Assembly: GCA_035610365.1 (NCBI GenBank)
Contig: CM069435.1
Coordinates: 66,089,389-66,153,388 of the forward strand
Length of the DNA stretch: 64,000 nucleotides
Direction of reading: 5' to 3'
Source: Aquatica leii
Lineage: Eukaryota > Arthropoda > Insecta > Coleoptera > Lampyridae
The position numbers were made by a program, and so were the translations under genes. Below are positions 10,119-20,404 of the stretch, piece by piece (within the stretch, counting starts at the first letter, position 1; every line of letters begins with the position of its first letter). Under the pieces are notes generated by a model. That model was given only the letters and a program-made list of their open reading frames with translations. It did not search any database and was not told where the DNA came from.

Positions 10119-11456
10119 CTAGCACTTACGACGCTTGCGACGCCGATGAAAAAGAAGAGAGCGATTAGAAGAAGGAGACAGCAAAGAATAAGCAGAAGTG
10201 ATTGAAGAAGAAGATGCAAAAGCACTAGAAGCGGCTTGTACATCCGGAGCAATAGCACGATCCTTATGTAGACGCGTAGACCTTGTAGCGACATCAGTGT
10301 TGGAAAGCTTCGTCCTACTTGGCAAAAGGTGACGTGACCTAAAAGGCTTGCTTCGTCGCGAATTCGAACAAGAACAATGACGTATGAACTCGGCAACCTT
10401 AGGTCTCATATGAGGCCAGTAAAAATGACACCGAAGAGCTTCCAAAGTGCTCCTAACACTGAGGTGATCACAATTAGTTGTAATGTGGTGATCCTGAATA
10501 AGTTGCTTGCGCTGGTCCGAAGGTACAACTAACTTCCAAACGCAAGGATCAGAAGAGGAAATGCGTACACGTTTACATAAAAGATTTTTCACAACACACC
10601 AACGAGAGAAACGACGAGGAGAAGCAGTAACTTTAGATATCATACCTAAATACCAAGGATCAGTAGTAGGCCTAATAATCCTAGAAACTGAAAAGAAATT
10701 AGGAGGAAGAGAAAGAAGAGAACGAACAGTACGTAAAGGCTTATCACCTTGAGAACGACAACGAATACAAGTATTGGGAGGAGAAGTAGTAAGAGAGCAA
10801 GTAGCAGACATAGCAGAAGAGACGGAAGTAGAAATCTTATCAGCAAAGACTACCGATGGCTTTTGAACTTTGTCACTAATCTCTGTCGTAGAGAAGTGGA
10901 AAGAATCGCGAGAATTGATGTTAGACTCCAAACGCTTGCCTAAAGATATTAATTGAGCAATAGATGTAATCTCAATCACCGCTAAAGGAAGTTGATAGAA
11001 AGGCGTTAGATTTCGACGAATAACTTTGAGCTGTATTTGCTCTGAGACTGGTTCAGCTAGCTGAAAAAAAAGGTATCGCATATTGGTAACGTAAGTACCG
11101 ATGGTTTCGTTAGCTCCCATCGTACGACTGCGAATAGAATCCATCAAGCGCTCATCATAATCCAACGGTAAAAACTCAGACTTCAACAAAGCAGCAACAT
11201 CATTCCACGAACGTAACGAACTTCGATTCGTCCTAAAAACAAGAAGGGCTTTGCCAGATAACACTTCAAAAGCTGAGAGAAAAAGTTGATGTTGTGAGAC
11301 ACCACGAGACAAACACAACTCGTCAATACGAATAAGAAATTCTATAAGTAAAGAAGGATCTTCACCCGAAAAAGTAACATTCCAATTACCTAAATTCGTT
11401 TCGGAATCAGAGTCCGAAGAAGTAAGGAATGGCGGTTCTTCATCTGAAGAATACAT
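10119..11456 (-). CDS. Gag-integrase zinc-binding domain fusion (445 aa) of inner gypsy
   Basis: Residues 1-25 are acidic and Ser-rich. About 25-185 is a retrotransposon capsid-type Gag domain closely resembling the outer element's Gag (SGKALLVFR, FLPLDYDERL, RSRTMG, NLTPFYQ). Residues 230-238 are the start of a zinc knuckle (CIRC). At about 240-265 the sequence jumps to the integrase N-terminal H2C2 domain (DPWYLGMISKVT..., H323/H324, H331, FYWPHMRPKV, C361, C363). The second cysteine pair is C-x-C rather than the usual C-x2-C, so zinc binding is doubtful. A basic Ser/Arg tail ends the ORF. Protease, RT, RNase H and the integrase catalytic core are absent. It is the product of an in-frame deletion, yet remains open in a very young copy. 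It may still assemble particles; that is inference. Confidence 0.8.
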   Translation of the reverse strand: MYSSDEEPPFLTSSDSDSETNLGNWNVTFSGEDPSLLIEFLIRIDELCLSRGVSQHQLFLSAFEVLSGKALLVFRTNRSSLRSWNDVAALLKSEFLPLDYDERLMDSIRSRTMGANETIGTYVTNMRYLFFQLAEPVSEQIQLKVIRRNLTPFYQLPLAVIEITSIAQLISLGKRLESNINSRDSFHFSTTEISDKVQKPSVVFADKISTSVSSAMSATCSLTTSPPNTCIRCRSQGDKPLRTVRSLLSLPPNFFSVSRIIRPTTDPWYLGMISKVTASPRRFSRWCVVKNLLCKRVRISSSDPCVWKLVVPSDQRKQLIQDHHITTNCDHLSVRSTLEALRCHFYWPHMRPKVAEFIRHCSCSNSRRSKPFRSRHLLPSRTKLSNTDVATRSTRLHKDRAIAPDVQAASSAFASSSSITSAYSLLSPSSNRSLLFHRRRKRRKC

Positions 11457-12139
11457 AGCTAAAACAATAACAAGTAAACAATAAACTAACCAAAGCTGTC
11501 AATTACAACAGAAATGTGCCACCACGGGTCTGGCCAAAATTCAAAATAACAGTAAGTACAAGCCGTATTACTACCAACTAAGTAATCCAATAAGAAAACA
11601 AATTAATCGACGTAGTCGAGTTAATCTCAAAAATCAAAACGAAGGTCCGATTAAAAGAAACGTAAGTAAAGTGCGAATCTACAGTCAAACTGCAGCACTA
11701 AAGAAAAATAAAAGCAAAAGTTAATGAAGTAACTCAGACGTCCAGTCTAGTAGCAATAACTAAGTAAAGAAAGCAAAGTAAAATCGAACCCACGTAAGAC
11801 TAAGAAAAGATAAAAGAATCAATAAAGCTAGAAGAACTTATGATCGCACACACTAAATCGATAGCAAGTCAACAATATAAACTACCTATTCCTGCTAGTG
11901 ATCCTATACTAATTAGAGAAAAAAAATCTAAACAGCAGAAAGAATTATACCGAATGAGAAATTAAAAAAAGAATCGAAAAGTCGGGTAGCCAATTTGCTA
12001 CACACTAAGTCGAGAGAAATTCAACAGTATAAGTTAATCCTATGCTAATCACAATTAAAGCAAATTGTTAAAAGAAATATAGAGAATGAGAATTCGATAT
12101 GAGAGCAATCGAGGCCCCAAACCGTTGGGCTCGCCAATT
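11457..12139 (-). other. 5' leader and primer-binding region of inner gypsy
   Basis: Noncoding leader upstream of Gag. Beside the 5' LTR the minus strand reads AATTGGCGAGCCCAACGG then TTTGGGGCC. This resembles the lysine-tRNA primer site of the outer element (TGGCGCCCAACGTGGGGC) but with short internal insertions. Confidence 0.6.
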
Positions 12140-13019
12140 TGTTACAAGTTTTAGCTGGTTACGAACCTGCACGGCCAACTCTCAACAGTCGGAGAGGGGG
12201 TAGGTCTTCTAGAAATATATATATAAGGTAATTAAGGGCGCCAGAGCCTGTCCGAAGTAAGTTTCTGCCTGCTCACAGCAGAAATGGTAATAAACTTGTA
12301 ACTATGATGTTAAGTTCGTAACTGCTGAAAGAAACGACTAAAATGGAAAAGAAACTCGATCATTAACAACAATGGTACTTTAATTCCTCTATAAAAATAA
12401 ATGTAGTAACAATTAAGTAGTTCAATATAAGTCCGTGCTGCAGAGAATATAGAACAGAGAATAGCAGCAGGATTGGCAACTTACACTACACAAGTGCAGA
12501 ACATGGCTACGAATAATTCGCAGTAAATATCATTTTTGTGCTGCCAACACCGCAAACGTCAATATTTGTTCATTAGTGCAGTTACGTAATGGGCGAAAAA
12601 AGCTCTAGTGTGGCAAAATTCAAACTAGAAATCTACGTAAAACTATGTTTTCAAAGTCAATTATTAGTTAAGCAGGAAGGTGTGTCTAGTGGCAAATCTA
12701 TTTAAAATTTTTTGAAATGTATTTTAAACTTAAAAAAACAGTTTCAAAGATTTTATAAATTGAAATATTAGAGTATTATATATTTCGAAGTTGGTACAAT
12801 GTAAAATACAATCTAACCTAACACTTCAACATGATTCCTTATATGATATTCTTAAATTTCGATGAATTGTATTTTACTTTATTAGTTTATATAATCATAA
12901 TAATTATGGGAGTTTATTAACAAAAATAAAATTTATTAATTCAAGTGATAATTTTCATACTGCGAAAAAAGAAAACAACATACAGTAAATATAATTGAAC
13001 ACTACGAATAAATTAGAAA

Positions 13020-14297
13020 TTACTTATTAATATTAAAATTTATAGTAAAATGCTGACAGTTTGTAATTGTTATGCCTGACTTAACATCATCTAAGGCAAC
13101 ACTGGTAATCTGCCCAACACTTTCACCAACAGAAGTTAATCGTTCGGTATTAAAAGATGTCGACTCTGAGGCTAATTGCTCATTTGATGCAACACCACTT
13201 ATATGTCGAACCTTTTCACAAACTGTCGAAGATAATTCATTACAAGAGGTGGAGGGTTGTGAAGAACCTGACGTTAATTGGTCGGCTATTGTAATTTTGT
13301 CATGGAGGGAGTCTTCGATGTAGCCCTCGGCAACTGTAGACGATTTCCACCCACCATGACGTTTAACATCTAAAAAACTTGCTCCTTTCCCAGATAATAA
13401 TGTAGCACTGGTTCTTCGGAAGCAGTGTCCCGTAAAAGATTTGGCATTCGACAACTGCAAAAATTCTGCTATTTTACAGGGCATACTGCCAAATGTGTTA
13501 ACTCCAACTGGTTGCCGAGTACACTTATTATTACAATAATAAATGAAAAATCGTTTGTGGTCGATGTTAGGTGGTCTTAAATTGTAATACGTACAAACAA
13601 TGTTTATCCACGGTTTATTGTTTATAACAAATGTTCGATTACATTTGTTTTTGGTATCGCACAGTTTTATTACTAACATATGTTCTAAAAATTGTACAGC
13701 ATCTGTAGATAAATTTGTCAATTCGCTCTTTCGGCAAGCTCCAGAAATAGCAATAATCAGAGCAGTCTGCAAAATAAATATGGTTGTAAATTTGTAAATA
13801 CGTTAGTATAGTTTGTTGTAAATAATTTTAGTAGATAGTTTTGTTGTACATAGTTTAGTTTTATTTCATTAAACGATTAACATAATTTAAGATATATTTA
13901 CCTTAATAAGCAAAAATTTTTCATTTGAAGCTGTTTGAAGGAAAGTCTCGATTTGTTTTTCAGTAAATATTTGCGATTTCTTTGGCTGATAGAGGTCATT
14001 CTGCCTTTTTAAAAATGCCACAAGTTTAGAATACTTTGATATATTTATGTTGTGTTTTATAGATAATGTAGACTTTAACATTGAATATGTGGTCCACAGA
14101 GTTGAAGCTTTTAAAGTTTCTGATTTTGTTTTAAAATAAGCTAATAGAACTACCTCGCTATATTCAATAATAGTGTTGTCGTTACACCATTTAATAAATT
14201 TTTTATATTCATCGTTGTAACGATTAGCAGATTTTGTTGGAAGTAAACTAGCTACAGCTTCTTCAGCAGATTTTTTAATATGATCAGGAATATTCAT
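13020..14297 (-). CDS. Crypton tyrosine recombinase (two exons, 380 aa)
   Basis: Exon 1 is 14297-13902, exon 2 is 13766-13020; intron 13767-13901 (135 bp) has GTAAAT...TTTTGCAG borders at phase 0. Start chosen at MNIPDHIKK; an upstream in-frame ATG at 14366 would add 23 residues. Residues 1-130 form the helical core-binding domain (NRYNDEYKKFIKWC, STLWTTYSMLKSTL). The catalytic domain carries R144 (ACRKSEL), H246 and R249 (GHCFRRTS), H269/W272 (KRHGGW) and Y281 (GYIEDS), so the R-H-R-H/W-Y set is complete. A Ser/Thr-rich tail follows. The protein would cut and rejoin DNA through a 3'-phosphotyrosine link to move a circular form of the element. The gene is undamaged and the insertion is recent, so it may be active. 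Confidence 0.87.
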
Positions 14298-14465
14298 TAT
14301 AAAAGCGTTTTTTTTCAAATTTTTATTAATTGAATTTATCAAAAGTATAAAACATTTGAATTTCAAACTTGACAGATTCAGTTAGTTATAAATGTAGTAC
14401 CAACATCAAATGTATGATGTTTTCAATGTGATAAATTTTTTTTTAAAAAATGTTATTTTGCAATA

Positions 14466-14589
14466 GGCAGCACAAAAAATAATGTATGTCACTCTCGTCG
14501 AAAGTTTCATAGCATAACTCACTCCCATGCAGCTCTCGGCCTGCGGCCTCGCGCTGCATTAACGTTCGTTATGCTATTGTTAACTTTCG
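14466..14589. repeat. GC-rich inverted repeat near Crypton right end
   Basis: Arms 14499-14518 (CGAAAGTTTCATAGCATAAC) and 14568-14589 are imperfect complements. Inside them ATGCAGC (14527-14533) pairs with GCTGCAT (14553-14559), with GGCC repeats at the centre. The block is markedly GC-rich against AT-rich surroundings. It could form a hairpin or hold recombinase-binding sites. Confidence 0.6.
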
Positions 14590-15575
14590 CCGCTTGTTAC
14601 ATAAATAACTATTACATAACTAGAAATATGGTAGTAACGACAATAAGGCAAAATAATTAGTATAACCTTAACATTAAATTATCACAATAAATAAGCATAA
14701 ACAGCATACGTAGTATAAGCAAATTTACTAACTAAAGATATTACCATTACGATAATCAGTACGAAGTTATGATGATTGTAAGTTTCGTGAGAAACCTCGT
14801 TGACGACGAAAGAAAATTTATAAAAAAAAAAACTTACCACCAACACAGGTGTTCCTTTTATGCGGAGGAAGCGCTCCCTTCGACACGTGCCCTGTAATTA
14901 ATTTTAATTGCAAATCGTGTCAACCTAATAGCTCACGAAATCGAAATCTACAAAGTCATTACGTAAATTGTAAAATGTACACAAAACACAAACCGAACGT
15001 CGGATGCTGTTATACCCTTTTCTATGATTTAATTAATTCCAACAGTAGGCCTTATTTAGAATCGTTCCAACATAATATTCGTCGAGGGTTATCTCTCGTC
15101 TTTCGGTATCGGATAGAATTCATGGGCCAGATGGAGGTAAGAATAGCCGGTGACGATACAAATATCCCACGATTGTAACGAAGTCACACAATTTCCCTGA
15201 TGGGCTTTAAATTATAGCCAGAATGCCCTGATTTATTAGGTGGCACATGGGGCTAACCAAAAAGACATAAAAATTACTTTTAATTACAGAAATAAATAAA
15301 ATTACTTACGCTGCGGAAGTAAATTAGTTAATTAAAGAAACTGCATAATTTCCATCGTGTCCCTAACACGTGGATGATTTTAGAGAACCAACATTCACTC
15401 ACGCAGCCCGCGATATTGCCAGTTACAATGTTAAAGTTAAAATGTCGGAAAAGACACCGGATGCGCAATACAAAGTGACCAACGAACCCGATAGATGGCG
15501 TCAAGAAATATAAAAGCAACTTTTAATTAAATTGATATACAGGGTACTACATTATTTAAATTTATGTACGTAACA

Positions 15576-16722
15576 AGGTAGAAGTTTAGACAAGCGTCCA
15601 GGACTAAGTAGCCCTAAAATCCCCTTAAACCCCAACCCTTAAGTACAAAACCACCCTGAATACGAAGCCCAGGAAACCCCTCAGGAAAACGACAAGGTAC
15701 TAGAGGAAGATGGAAGAGGAACGGTGCCCAAACCCACGAGACTAGGAAATTAACCCAGGAATTCTATCACAGCCTAAGGTTTCCTCGTTGAAGTGCCGGA
15801 CGATTGTGTGGCGTCGAAGTCTTAACCCCACCTCAAGCCCTCGCGATCAGATGGAAAAACGCGTCGTTGGGCCCCCCAACGTTAGTCCACACAAGCGCGC
15901 GTCACCGCAACCAGTACTTGCTTGACCACAATAGTCTTCCTCCCACCCAGGAAGGAATCTGATCCATGATCAGGAGGAACAAGACCCAGGAAAATCCCTC
16001 CCACCCTGAAAGTAGATAAAAGAAAAAGAAAAGAAGCATCCCAAAATTTTGCCCACAAATCCAAAATAAAAGGACTACAGCCTGCAATGGCTAGACTGTA
16101 GCCGGAAGCGGTGCCTGCTGTACAACCACAACATCCTATGCGCCGGTTAAGAAGAATTGGTCACCCCCGCCAAGCTCCACCAAGTCCGCCGTTACGGCCC
16201 CCGAGAGGTATTATGCCTGGTCCAGAGCTTGGGGCTACCGGGACGGAGACAAACAACCTTCCCGAACGCATAGCCGTCAGGTTCCCACAACAGGCGCCCC
16301 CCCACTCATGGTGACAGATCGAAAGAAGAGAAAGAAAGACAGGAAGACAGAAGGAGAAAAGAGAGTACAGATGTTGTTGTACGGCTCGACTACCTCTCCC
16401 TAGATAGCCGACCCCGAGTGACCTACCCTACAATGCTCAACCAACCGCCCAAAGTAGATAGAATCGGTGATATCCAAGAGTTTAGCTGTAGAACAAAACA
16501 AAAGAAACTTGTTTTAAACATTCCAAAAGCCGACAAGCGGGATAGAATAATCCGAGAGTAACCTTACATACTAAGTAAACTAAATAAAAGGAATTCAGGA
16601 AGATAAGCCTTCCAAAAGAACCAAAGAAAAGGATAAACTTTCTATCAATGACAGACAACACCGAAAAGCCGACACAGCGGAACGTAATATATACGTTGCT
16701 GTCGTTTAAACCACTAACTATA
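15576..16722 (-). other. Outer gypsy 3' noncoding region
   Basis: Starts with the right AGGT target-duplication copy (15576-15579). Relatively GC-rich between 15580 and 16320. Contains the same GCCGACnnnGCGG-type blocks as the inner element (near 16529 and 16669). No credible ORF. Confidence 0.55.
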
Positions 16723-18978
16723 CTATACTAGCAAAGCAAACCCCAGAGAAAAAAAAAATCTAACTAAAGATACCATTGCGGAGTTTTGACTCCTAAAGAA
16801 TGGGAATCGCTTTCGAGGTTTGTGATAGTTAAAGGATAAGGTATCAGTAGGAAAAGAAATTGAGTCTACAGAAGAATCTGGTTCGTTGTCCGAAACAGCA
16901 GGTTTAAGGTCTTTAACATGCCAAGTCCCAAGAGAAACTCCATCGTCATTTGCTAACTCGTATGTCCAAGGAGAAGAAACGCGTTTGACCTGGAAAGGTC
17001 CGACAAATTTCGGTGCTAACTTAGCATTGAAATGTTTGCTGGCGTCAGAAAGTACAAAGTTACGTTTCCAAACACGATCTCCAACGTGGAAACGAACAGA
17101 GCGACGACGTAAGTTATACCGATGACCAGTGTTAGCATATGACTTAGATAGTTTTTGTAGAATACTTAAACGAAGTTTTTCATAGAATTCGTTGCGTGGA
17201 TGTATTGGACGTTCGGGTTCAGGAAGTTCTTCTGTAGAAGAAGGAGGATTACCTAATAAGTCTCCATAGAGATTATGTTCACGACCACAGAAAGCAAAGT
17301 AAGGTGACATCCCAATAATTTCATGTTTCGCAGTACGAATAGCGCAACAAATGTGCGGTAAGTGAACATCCCATGAGCGTTGGTTTCCTTTTACATAAGA
17401 CGCCAACATGGTTTTTACTACCCTATTAACCCGTTCAGCAGGGTTGGCTTGAGGATGGTAACGAGCCGTAAACAAAATAGTAGTGCGATATTGGGCACAT
17501 AAACGAGTAAACTCGCGACTGCGAAATTGAACGCCATTATCAGAGATAATGTATTGAGGAGTACCGAACAGTAAGAAGATATTTTCCTCTATTAACTTAG
17601 AAACTGCAGAAGCCGTAGCCGTGCGCAATGGAAAAAGACAAGTAAATTTAGAAAAAGAGTCTACCACAACCAAGATGTAACAGTTGCCCTTCGAAGATCG
17701 AGGTAAAGGACCAACAATATCAATACAGAGTACTTGCCATGGACGTACTGGTTTTGCCCTAGGAGCTAGAAATCCTGGAGGTGCTTTCTGTTCTACTTTA
17801 TGAGAAGCACACACTGTACATTTCCGAATATATTCAGTAACCTTAGCTCTTAGATGAGGCCAGTAATAATGTTCACGAATACGCGCTAACGTTTTTGTAA
17901 CTCCACAGTGACCAGCAGTAGGAAGATCGTGATATTGCTGTATAATTAATTTTTGTTGGTTCTTAGGAACCACTACTTTCCAATTAGAATGATTCGACGA
18001 AGTTCGGAGTGATTTATATAGCAGGCCATCAACTACGGACCATGAAGCAAACTTGCGAGGAAACATCGTAACTCGGTCGATAAGTTTCAAATACCAAGAA
18101 TCAGTTATAGGAAGAGTAATGCCAAAGCCAGATGAAGGTACATTAGGAAGTTCAGTCATTGTATCCACTGGTGTAACAGAGCGAGATAATAGATCAGGTA
18201 CTACATGCTCTTTACCTTTTCGGTGTATGATAGAAAAGTCGTATTGTTGTAATCGAATAGACCAGCGCGCTAAGCGTCCAGAAGGAGATTGTAGTCGATG
18301 TAACCAAAGCAAAGAGTGATAATCAGTAACTACCGTGAAGTGAGAGCCTTCAATATAAGGACGAAACTTTTCTATAGCCCAAAGTACTGCTAAGCATTCC
18401 TTTTCGGTTGTAGAGTAATTACGCTCAGGTTTGGTTAATGAGCGACTAATATAGCTAACGACAGTTTCCCCTTTATCAGTAGTTTGACTTAACACTGCTC
18501 CTAACCCAAAATCTGAAGCATCTGTTTGCACAGTAAAAAGAAGAGAAAAATCTGGACAAGAAAGAATAGGTGCCGAAACTAAGCAATTTTGTAAAGTAAG
18601 AAAAGCGTTTTGACACTCTCGAGTCCAAAGAAAAGAAACATTTTTCCTAGTCAAGTTAGTTAAAGGAGATATCAAAGAAGAAAAGTTAGGAATGAATCGC
18701 CGATACCAACTCGCCATGCCAATCAATCTACGCACTTCAGAGACTTTTGTAGGAATAGGAATATTACAGATCGCAGCAACCTTATCAGGATCGACTAGTA
18801 AACCATTTTTGTTGACGACATACCCTAGATATTTCAGCTCAGGCCGACAGAAATGACATTTGTCTCGATTTAATGTGAAACCAGCAGTAAATAACCGTTG
18901 CAACACTTTCGTCAAAACTTGCATATGATCGTCGAAAGTTGGCGTAGCAAGGACGAGAGCGAGCAGAAGCATTAGCAA
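16723..18978 (-). pseudogene. Gypsy pol, 5'-truncated: RT thumb, RNase H, integrase
   Basis: An uninterrupted 751-codon frame, but without protease or RT palm; it opens just after where the YxDD motif should be (ATPTFDDHMQVL). In order: RT connection (KYLGYVV, MASWYRRFIPNF), RNase H (about 130-265; TDASDFGLGAVL, TEKECLAVLWAIEKF, DYHSLLWL), integrase H2C2 zinc domain (about 320-380; H..H..CTVC), integrase core with CIDIVGP, ISDNG and the ANPAERVN glutamate, then an SH3-like C-terminal domain (VGDRVWKR, FVGPFQV). The integrase looks complete. The reading frame has no natural start, so it is scored as a deletion product. The deletion joint with Gag lies near 18960-18990. Confidence 0.88.
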
Positions 18979-20108
18979 AAGTAACTCTAGTAGAAGTCTT
19001 TGGTGGTTCTACAACTGGACCTACATAAGCTAAATTTGGTTCAAGTAATCGCGACGTTTTTCGAGAAGGAGGAGGTTTAAAAGTATCCACTAGTTGTTTA
19101 TTGTGTTCTAATTTCTTGCCAATAGCTAATAATTGTGAAAGTGAAGTGATGTCGACAAGAACAAGAGAAGTTTGATAGAAAGGAGAGAGATTTCGTAAAA
19201 TGATTTTTAGTTGTTGGGCTTCCGACAAAGGTTCTGCTAATCGATTAAATAAACTTTGCATAATAGCGACGTAAATAGCGATAGTTTTGGTATGTCCCAT
19301 CGTTCGAGAACGAATCTCTTCTAACAACCTATCGTCGTAGTCCATTGGTAAGAATTCCTCTTTAAGAAATGTCACTACATCCTTCCACGAACGTAATTGA
19401 GAACGACGAGAACGGAAAAGAAGTAAAGCCTTGCCACTAAGAATTTCAGGAGTGCAGTTGAACAACTGTTGTTTAGAAACGTTACGAGCTACTCGTAACG
19501 TTTAGAAACGTTACGAGCTACTCGTAATTCTTCGATCCTAGTAAGAAAGTCTAATACAGAAGAAGAGTTATCGCCAGAGAAAGAAATATTAAATTTAGCT
19601 ACAGTAGTAGATTTAGAATAGCCTTCAGCCGATGATACAGGAGTTGTCAATTCTCCTTCAGATTCGGAAGAAATCAAGTCAAGTTCTTCTTCATGATGTA
19701 CGTTAGTCGAATTAGCTTGAGGTACAGTCCCTGTAGTGTTATTAAGAACTTATTTCGTTCAGTCAATTCAAAGTCAGAGGTTGCATTTAGTAATTCGCAC
19801 CGTCGTTGTGCGTGAAGCCAAAGAGTACTTAATTTTAAAAACAACGAAGAAGAAATGTCCCCATCAAAATTATTCACCGATGCAGTAAGCTCGGTAAGAG
19901 TTTATTCGAAAGCTGCCTTGTCTTCCCCATATGGTATAGAATGTTTGGCCGAAGTAAATGATTTATTCAATTCCACCTGATGTGCTGTTCGTACCATTTT
20001 CCTAAGACGATCTACACTAATATCTGTATCGATACCTCTAGAAATTAATTCGTATTCAAGTTCGAATTTGTGAAGTCGGTTTACATCAAATTTCCAAATA
20101 GTAGTCAT
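18839..20108 (-). pseudogene. Gypsy gag of outer element, broken
   Basis: Begins MTTIWKFDV at 20108, with the LEYELISRG N-terminal block of many insect gypsy Gags. An in-frame TAA follows near 19900. A 1-base frameshift lies near 19740. A 29-bp tandem duplication at 19471-19528 throws the capsid out of frame again. The capsid part (19465-18990; SGKALLLFRSRR, FLPMDYDDRL, RSRTMG, NLSPFYQ) closely matches the inner element's Gag. It then runs into deleted pol with no zinc knuckle. Confidence 0.85.
19471..19528. repeat. 29-bp tandem duplication containing a palindrome
   Basis: Two adjacent copies, 19471-19499 and 19500-19528, differing at the last base. Each includes GTTACGAG-CTA-CTCGTAA(C), a near-perfect hairpin. 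The length is not a multiple of three, so gag is frameshifted. Confidence 0.85.
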
Positions 20109-20382
20109 TTTGTTGAAGTAATAGGAAATAGACAAAATCGAAAGAAAACCAACAATATAAGCTACCTATTCCTAACCTAATTAACTAAGATACCAATAAA
20201 TGATGTAATCCTAATTCAAGAAAATTTGTTATCGGAAAGCCGAGAGAAAGTCAACAGCACACCTTAACCTATGCACAAACGAAATAACCTACCACTGAAT
20301 GATACTACTCCTACGCTAATCACAATTAAAGAAAATTGCTAAAAGAAATATAGTGAATAAGAAATTCAATATGAGAAAACGG

Positions 20383-20404
20383 GGCCCCACGTTGGGCGCC
20401 AATT
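20383..20404 (-). other. Primer-binding site of outer gypsy, lysine-tRNA type
   Basis: Minus strand directly after the 5' LTR reads AAT then TGGCGCCCAACGTGGGGC. This is the 18-base site complementary to the 3' end of tRNA-Lys(CUU) used by several retroelements. Confidence 0.75.

Larger units (their letters stand above)
12536..14611 (-). mobile_element. Crypton (tyrosine-recombinase DNA transposon)
   Basis: About 2078 bp inserted in the gypsy 5' LTR. Boundaries come from the uninterrupted copy at 962-964. Only TT is shared at the junction, with no target duplication or terminal inverted repeat, as expected for recombinase-mediated insertion. It encodes an intact two-exon tyrosine recombinase on the minus strand. 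A GC-rich inverted repeat lies near the right end (14499-14589). The left end (TTTTTGTGCTGCC, about 12533-12545) recurs inverted at 14467-14479. Confidence 0.88.
568..15575 (-). mobile_element. Inner (young) gypsy LTR retrotransposon, non-autonomous deletion derivative
   Basis: Complete LTR element on the minus strand: 3' LTR 568-6181, interior 6182-12139, 5' LTR 12140-15575. It is flanked by AGGT at 564-567 and 15576-15579, a 4-bp target duplication within the outer gypsy. With their insertions removed, the LTRs are about 1357 and 1359 bp. By eye they differ by one substitution (5949 versus 15343) and a 2-base difference in an A-run, so the insertion is very recent. The interior keeps only one ORF, a Gag joined to the integrase zinc-binding domain; protease, RT, RNase H and the integrase core are deleted. 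It would need enzymes from a related autonomous copy. Confidence 0.92.
12140..15575 (-). repeat. 5' LTR of inner gypsy element, split by a Crypton
   Basis: LTR sequence is 12140-12535 and 14612-15575. It is nearly identical to 568-1327 plus 5585-6181. It supplies the empty site (14978/14979) for the LINE in the other LTR. Confidence 0.92.

Noticed and set aside
9689-10396. 235-codon minus-strand hydrophobic frame, possible env
   Set aside because: Leucine/serine-rich because it is the complement of A-rich DNA, overlaps the Gag fusion in another frame, and has no signal peptide or envelope motifs I can recognise.
12536-14611. Helitron insertion
   Set aside because: No TC...CTRR ends and no A/T target. 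The encoded protein is a tyrosine recombinase.
16111-16314. 67-codon proline/arginine-rich plus-strand frame
   Set aside because: Lies in the GC-richer 3' noncoding part of the outer gypsy, antisense to it, with no similarity.
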